A DNA stretch of 64,000 bases from Tenodera sinensis. Lineage: Eukaryota; Arthropoda; Insecta; Mantodea; Mantidae. Positions 59,316 through 64,000 of the stretch are shown here, in pieces. The DNA is taken from contig CM060964.1 of the NCBI GenBank assembly GCA_030765045.1, positions 170,570,219 to 170,634,218 on the forward strand, in the 5' to 3' direction. Positions within the stretch are counted from its first letter, which is position 1. Every line of letters starts with the position of its first letter. Below the pieces are notes generated by a model. That model was not told where the DNA came from, did not search any database, and saw only the letters and a program-made list of their open reading frames with translations. Made by a program: the position numbers and the translations under genes.

Positions 59316-60770
59316 ATGCCGAAAATAAAACCAACTTCGAGTGCTAGATTAATTAATTTACAGATTGAGTTTTCGGCTGATTTAATATCTGCAGATGTAA
59401 TGTTTTGTGGAGCGTGTGAGAAAAATGTAGGGAGTGAGAAAAGAATTCAAATAGTTCAGCACATAAACACAGCAAAACATAAGGAGAATATAATCAGAAA
59501 ACTCGCAAACAAAGAACCTATTCAACAACAGCTAGTAGAGTGCTTAGAAAGTAGTGTTACTGAATTTTCCTATGACTTGTGCCAAGCATTTTAGCTGCTG
59601 ATATTCCCTTGTTCAAAATTAATAATCCGACATTTAAAAACTTTGTTGCCAAGTACACTCGACAACATGTGCCTGAAGAAAGTACACTGCGTAAGACTTA
59701 TGTTGGACATTGTTACAATAACGTATGGTCAAATATACAAAATGAATTAGCGAATCCTGTTGATGAAACCCCTGATTCTGAGTGCCGTTCTATTACTAAT
59801 ATAATCATGGGTGCTTTAAATAATGAACGAAAGACTACCCCTTATATTTTTAATCTGTGCGAATTGTCTGCCACTAACAATGTAACTGTGACCCAGTTTT
59901 TGATGGACTCTTTGAAATTACTATGGCCATGTGGAATCAAATACGACCAGTTACTTTTATTTGTTATTGATGCAGGTCCTTATATGGTAAAATCAGGAGA
60001 AACTCTGAAAGGTATTTTCCTAACTTAATTCATATAACTTGTGTGGCACACGCTCTTCATCGCATTTCTGAAACAATATGTGATTCTTTCCCATTGGTAG
60101 ATAGATTTGTGTCCAGTACAAAGAGAATTTTTGTTAAATCTCCTAAAAGAGTTAAGTTGTTTAGATCAACAGCACCTAATATTCGACTTCCTCCTGCACC
60201 AGTGTTAACTCGATGGGGAACATGGGTCGATGCAGTTTTATATTATGCTGAGCACTTAAAAATAGTTGAAGAGGTTGTTAATACATTGGACTCGAAAGAT
60301 GCTTCATCAATAGGAACTGTGCAAAATATTCTGTTGGGCACTGGGTTAAAAGAGGATCTTAGTTTCATATCTGCCCATTTTTCTTTCTTACCAACAGCCA
60401 TAACGGCATTGGAAGCTGTAGGATCTCCTTTGCATGAATCACTTACTGTCTTTGAAAAATAATAATAATAAGATGTGATCTAAGTTCGGTTCCTGGTAGC
60501 GTAGGACAAAAAGTGAAAGAGAAAGTGAATTATGTAATTTCAAAAAATTCTGATTATAAACAGATGTGCGATATTCGAGACATCCTCAAAAGGAAACCAT
60601 CTGTCACACCAAGAGACTTGACTCTCTCTGGGAAGCAGTTACCATTTAAATATGCCCCAATAACATCTTGTGTCATGGAGAGTTTTTCATGTTACAAAAG
60701 ACAACAGACAATGTATTACAGTTGAAAATTTGTGCAAAATGTTGATTGTGAACTGCAATTTTGCAGTTAA
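59316..60770 (+). pseudogene. hAT transposase, broken by frameshifts
   Basis: ATG at 59316; a zinc finger FCGACEKNVGSEKR, then QHINTAKHKE (C-x2-C, H-x5-H) should bind the element ends. A shift near 59585 joins DLCQAF to LAADIPLFKINNP. The catalytic-core start is FVIDAGPYMVKSG (D near 59968). Another shift near 60010 leads to RYFPNLIHITCVAHALHR, then LTRWGTWVDAVLYYAEH. A stop follows VFEK at 60460; the next frame (60513) goes through TLSGKQLPFKYAPITSC. The hATC part is shifted again (MESFSCYK, then ENLCKMLIVNCNF to about 60770). At least four breaks. Confidence 0.88.
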
Positions 60771-60980
60771 TACTAGCAGTGGGACCACTTCTGCTTCTAC
60801 CTCTAAGGAATAAGGTAACTTTATTATTTATACTAACTAACTCATGTTGTCTACTGCAAAGGGACATTGTTTTAATTAAATAGTGCATATTTCTTGGCAT
60901 ATTTTCAAGTTTTTAAGAGCATATTTGCATGCATATTTCAGTGTTTTTTAGAGCATGAACTTCCGAGCCCTAATGATTAC

Positions 60981-61645
60981 TAATGGCGCCTATTACCATC
61001 CAGAAATTGAAGTAAAGATGGAAAGTGGGAAGGTAATATTAATGATTAAGTAAATATACCACAGGTTTGTAATTGTAAAGAGAATAACTTTTTGGCTTAT
61101 AGAATACAAGGTGAATACTATATTTTTTGTAATTCAGAAATGACAAGTTTATAAGATACAAACATAATTGTATCCTTAATTATTGGAGAAATGGCATTAA
61201 ACTTGTGCAAACTTTTGTGGAAATGAACGTGGAATGGTATGGTTCAAAAGATAAAGAAATATAAGTTTTTGAAAGGATGGTTTGATAAAGAATGCCCAAT
61301 GTTGAGAAAAAGTATCTTAAACTGAAGAGAAACTAAAAATGATAAATCTAAGGGAAATTTTTAAGAAAATGTTGGCAAGGAAAAAAGGTGAATGGGGAAG
61401 TACTGCTCCTAAGAAATTGAAAATCAAATGAAATTAGGAAACCCAAGTACTTGTAAAATTTGGAAAATTAAATTATATACAAGAGTTAGGTTAGAAATGT
61501 CACCCATCAAGGTAAACAAGTCAGTAAGTTATTTTAGGAAATTACTAGTGTGAAAATGAGGTAAAAGGTGAAGATGTGTTAAGGATTTGAGTAACTCAAT
61601 TCTCTAATGAGTGTGTTTTAAAGCAAATACAAGGATTTATAAAGA
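60981..61645 (+). pseudogene. Possible small LINE remnant in an otherwise empty stretch
   Basis: Around 61270-61560 the + strand reads GWFDKECPMLRK, and later KIWKIKLYTRVRLEMSPIK in broken frames. This resembles the linker between endonuclease and RT in several LINEs. No RT motif follows. Weak call. Confidence 0.35.
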
Positions 61646-61649
61646 ATTA

Positions 61650-63523
61650 AGCAGTAGATTTTTATTTTATTTATTTATTTTCAACCATAAAAACATATAC
61701 ATGTTGTGGTTGTGTCACTAAAAAAACTACTTACAAAATGTACTTACATACATAATATTCACAGGCACAATCTATCTACAAACCCTCATCTAAAACTCAA
61801 GCTCAAAATCCTCCAGACTACAAAGGACACCTTGTACCAGATACTGTTTCACCGCTTACATCCTTAGATCTGCATTTACCTCAACAATGCAAAAACTCAT
61901 CAGTTGAATAATAACACTTTTCCATCAAAAATTGCTTGAGATGTTTTTTGAAACGGTGAATGGAATTTATATTTTTTACTTCAATGGGTAATTTGTTGTA
62001 ATATTTAATGCCTCTGTAGTAAAAACTATTTTCAAACAATTTTTTGTTATGTGGGGTTAGATGTAATTTAGTTTTTTCTCTTGTGTTATGACAGTGAATT
62101 TCAGAATTGGTAGTAAAATCTTTGATGTGTGTTTGCACTAGTACAATTGTTTCATATAAGTATATACAGGGCAATGGCAAAATGTTTAGTTCTTTAAAGA
62201 ATGGTTTGCAGCTGACAATAAAAGGTAAACTGAGAATAATTCTAATGACCCTTTTTTGTAATTTGAATATTTTAATAGCTTCGCTACTATTTCCCCACAA
62301 GGATATTCCGTATGAAATTAAGGAGTGAAATTTGGAGAAATACATGACCCTAAGTGTATTTTTGCTCAGTGAGTGTTTCAAAATGTTAATTTGGAAGCAG
62401 ATTTGACCTAGTTTTTTAATTAATTCATTAATATGAGGTTTCCAACTGAGATTTTCATCAATATATAATCCTAAAAATTTTGACTTATTTGAATATTTTA
62501 TATTTGTTCCTTCTAGCTGTATGGTAGGAAAGTTTAATGATTTGTTGTTTATGTGATGAAATCCTACAGCTAAACACTTCTCCTTATTTAGACATAGACT
62601 ATTTTCATTAAACCAAGAAGCTGTGTGTAATGTGACTGCGTTAATATTTATTTTTAAAGTGTCATCATTTTTTCCTGATGTTAGTATACTGGTATCATCT
62701 ACAAATATTAAGTATTTTATACTGTTATTTTGATTGTTATCAACAAGATCATTTATATATAAAAGAAACAATAATGGGCCTAAGACTGAACCTTGCGGAA
62801 CTCCGCAATCAATTGTGCGTTCCTCTGATAAAAAAGATTTCAGCTCCTTTGTGCAATCATTAAAATAATCTATTTCCACTACTTGTTTCCTGTTTGTTAG
62901 GTATGAATTGAACCAGTTATGAGCTACACCTCTTATTCCATAGTCGCTTAGTTTCCGAAGTAGAATTTTGTGATTGACGAGGTCGAATGCTTTTGATAGA
63001 TCAAGGAAAATTCCTACACAATGTTCTGAATCATCTAATCTTTTATAGATAGCATCACAAAATTGAATCAATGCTGTAGTGGTGGATTTGCCCTTTTGAA
63101 AACCGTGTTGACATAGAGAAAGAATATTTAATTTTGAGATGAAGTTTAATATTCTGTTGTATATAATTTTTTCTAGTACTTTAGAGAAAGGGGATAAGAG
63201 AGAAATCGGCCTATAGTTTTTTGTTTCGGTTTTTAGTCCCTTTTTAAATAATGGTTTTACTTTTGCAACCTTAAGACACTCTGGAAAACACCCTTCCCTT
63301 ATAGATAGATTTATTACATAACAGAGTGGTTTTAGTAAGTGATTTGCACATGCTTTTATCATGAAGTTGGAGCAGCCATCTAACCCATAGGATTTTTTAT
63401 TTTTCATGTTTTTTATAATAGATATTAATTCATCTTCTGTTACAGGCACTAAGAAAATAGTAGGATAAGAATTTCTTCCATTTAATGTAGACAGGTGACC
63501 AGCATAATTTTTGCAGGCTTGCT
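61650..63523 (-). mobile_element. 5'-truncated LINE (LINE 3) with open RT frame
   Basis: Minus-strand LINE ending in an A-rich tail (aaaataaataaataaaataa, near 61655-61680). It contains the RT and C-terminal part only; endonuclease and any ORF1 are absent, so it is a dead-on-arrival truncated insertion. Edges are estimates and no target duplication was identified. Confidence 0.8.
61881..63523 (-). CDS. LINE 3 reverse transcriptase, uninterrupted but N-terminally truncated
   Basis: Open to the stop at 61881. A frame from a GTG at 63449 has 522 residues, but the reading frame continues upstream in phase (for example NGRNSYPTIFLVPVTEDEL) to a TAG near 63525, so no true start is present. RT motifs in order: KNKKSYGLDGCSNFMIKA, NYRPISLLSPFSKVLEK, IFLDLSKAFDLVNH, CGVPQGSVLGPLLFLLYIND, and the catalytic IFVDDTSIL, where V replaces the common A. 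No RNase H is seen. It resembles CR1/L2-type LINEs; clade not settled. With no stops over 1.6 kb, it inserted recently. Confidence 0.85.
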
Positions 63524-63525
63524 AT

Positions 63526-64000
63526 ATGGAATGTGAATGTTTACAGAGCTTGCGAACAGTATTGAATAAAGTTGAGAAGAAATCCCCAGTACTTGGTGGA
63601 TGGGAATTCATTACACTGTTTATAAAGGAGAAGATTATCAAAGAAAATTATTGCATTACAGTTAAATTTCAGCATAATATTCACATGAACTCAATCATGA
63701 AAATTTACTGCTGATGAGAAGCCAACTGTTGATCTCAGCATACATATTTGTCAGGTTTTCAAAATGTGTTGAGGACAAGTGATATATTACTTCCATAGTT
63801 GAGTGTCTATTAAATAAATGTTAAAAGATTTTACCGGTTTCAATGGATCTTTCATATATAAAAAAAGGAAAGAAGAAAAAAAGCATATGGTAGTATTATA
63901 TGTGATGCAGCGGTAGAAGCTGCCAGTGATGGGTTTTAGAGAAGTGCTAGCAGAACCACTGGAGACACTATATCCTACTAAATAATACTATGACAAATGA
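63526..64000. other. No gene recognised
   Basis: The short frame at 63511-63714 has no known motif. No KAT6 exon is seen before the window ends. Confidence 0.4.

Larger units (their letters stand above)
58642..60972 (+). mobile_element. hAT transposon with intact ends
   Basis: The 8-bp duplication atgattac flanks it exactly (58634-58641 and 60973-60980). Terminal repeats tagggctaggaagttcgtgc and, reversed, tagggctcggaagttcatgc differ at two of 20. The 2331-bp length and TAG start are typical of hAT. A 121-125 bp tandem duplication lies in the left non-coding part (about 58805-59040). Confidence 0.93.

Noticed and set aside
1..64000. CRISPR arrays, operons, ribosome binding sites, rRNA
   Set aside because: None seen; spliced exons and eukaryotic transposons make bacterial features implausible. 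Short repeats found are microsatellites or transposon parts.

Overview
This is eukaryotic, intron-rich, AT-rich DNA, most likely from an arthropod with a large, transposon-laden genome (insect or crustacean; the sequence does not settle which). Evidence: three spliced exons with GT/AG borders, several arthropod-type transposon families (piggyBac, mariner, Mutator-like, hAT, Jockey-type LINEs with RNase H, Penelope-like, Ty3-like remnants), tRNA-derived SINEs with A and B boxes, and no prokaryotic signals.

The only host gene recognised is on the + strand: three consecutive exons of a MYST-family histone acetyltransferase, best matched to KAT6 (MOZ/MORF; Drosophila enok). They lie at 37436-37567, 38903-39026 and 56796-57015, with matching reading phases. 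Together they are 476 bp, under 1% of the window. They carry the autoacetylated lysine, the catalytic cysteine and acetyl-CoA loop, and the catalytic glutamate. Introns are 1.3 kb and 17.8 kb. No earlier or later KAT6 exon was found, so 1-37435 and 57016-64000 are probably also introns of this gene.

Layout: 1-800, piggyBac-type ends. 2.6-4.6 kb, internally deleted Mutator-like element. 5.6-6.15 kb, truncated Penelope-like insertion. 6.2 and 16.9 kb, two copies of an unknown 422-bp repeat. 7.5-10 kb, decayed gag-like region. 10.3-16.6 kb, near full-length LINE (ORF1 and ORF2, minus strand) carrying a SINE. 18.7 kb, SINE. 20.4-22.9 kb, decayed Ty3-like element. 23.4-26.5 kb, hAT remnant split by a 627-bp retroposon and a piggyBac deletion derivative. 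26.9-27.9 kb, diverged tandem duplication. 28.4-33.6 kb, LINE remnant holding an unclassified inverted-repeat element, which in turn holds piggyBac copy 1. 33.6-36.4 kb, piggyBac copy 2 interrupted by a SINE. 37.4-57.0 kb, the KAT6 exons; the large intron holds a young LINE with an almost perfect 154-bp hairpin inserted in it, two older LINEs, a piggyBac derivative, a SINE, a Tc1/mariner remnant and a complete mariner copy. 58.6-61.0 kb, hAT element with TIRs and 8-bp target duplication. 61.65-63.5 kb, a 5'-truncated LINE whose RT frame is still open.

Almost every transposon gene is broken. The clearest unusual structure is the hairpin at 42641-42794. I saw no evidence for a new multi-gene system; the interest is in the nested insertion history and in several unclassified repeats.
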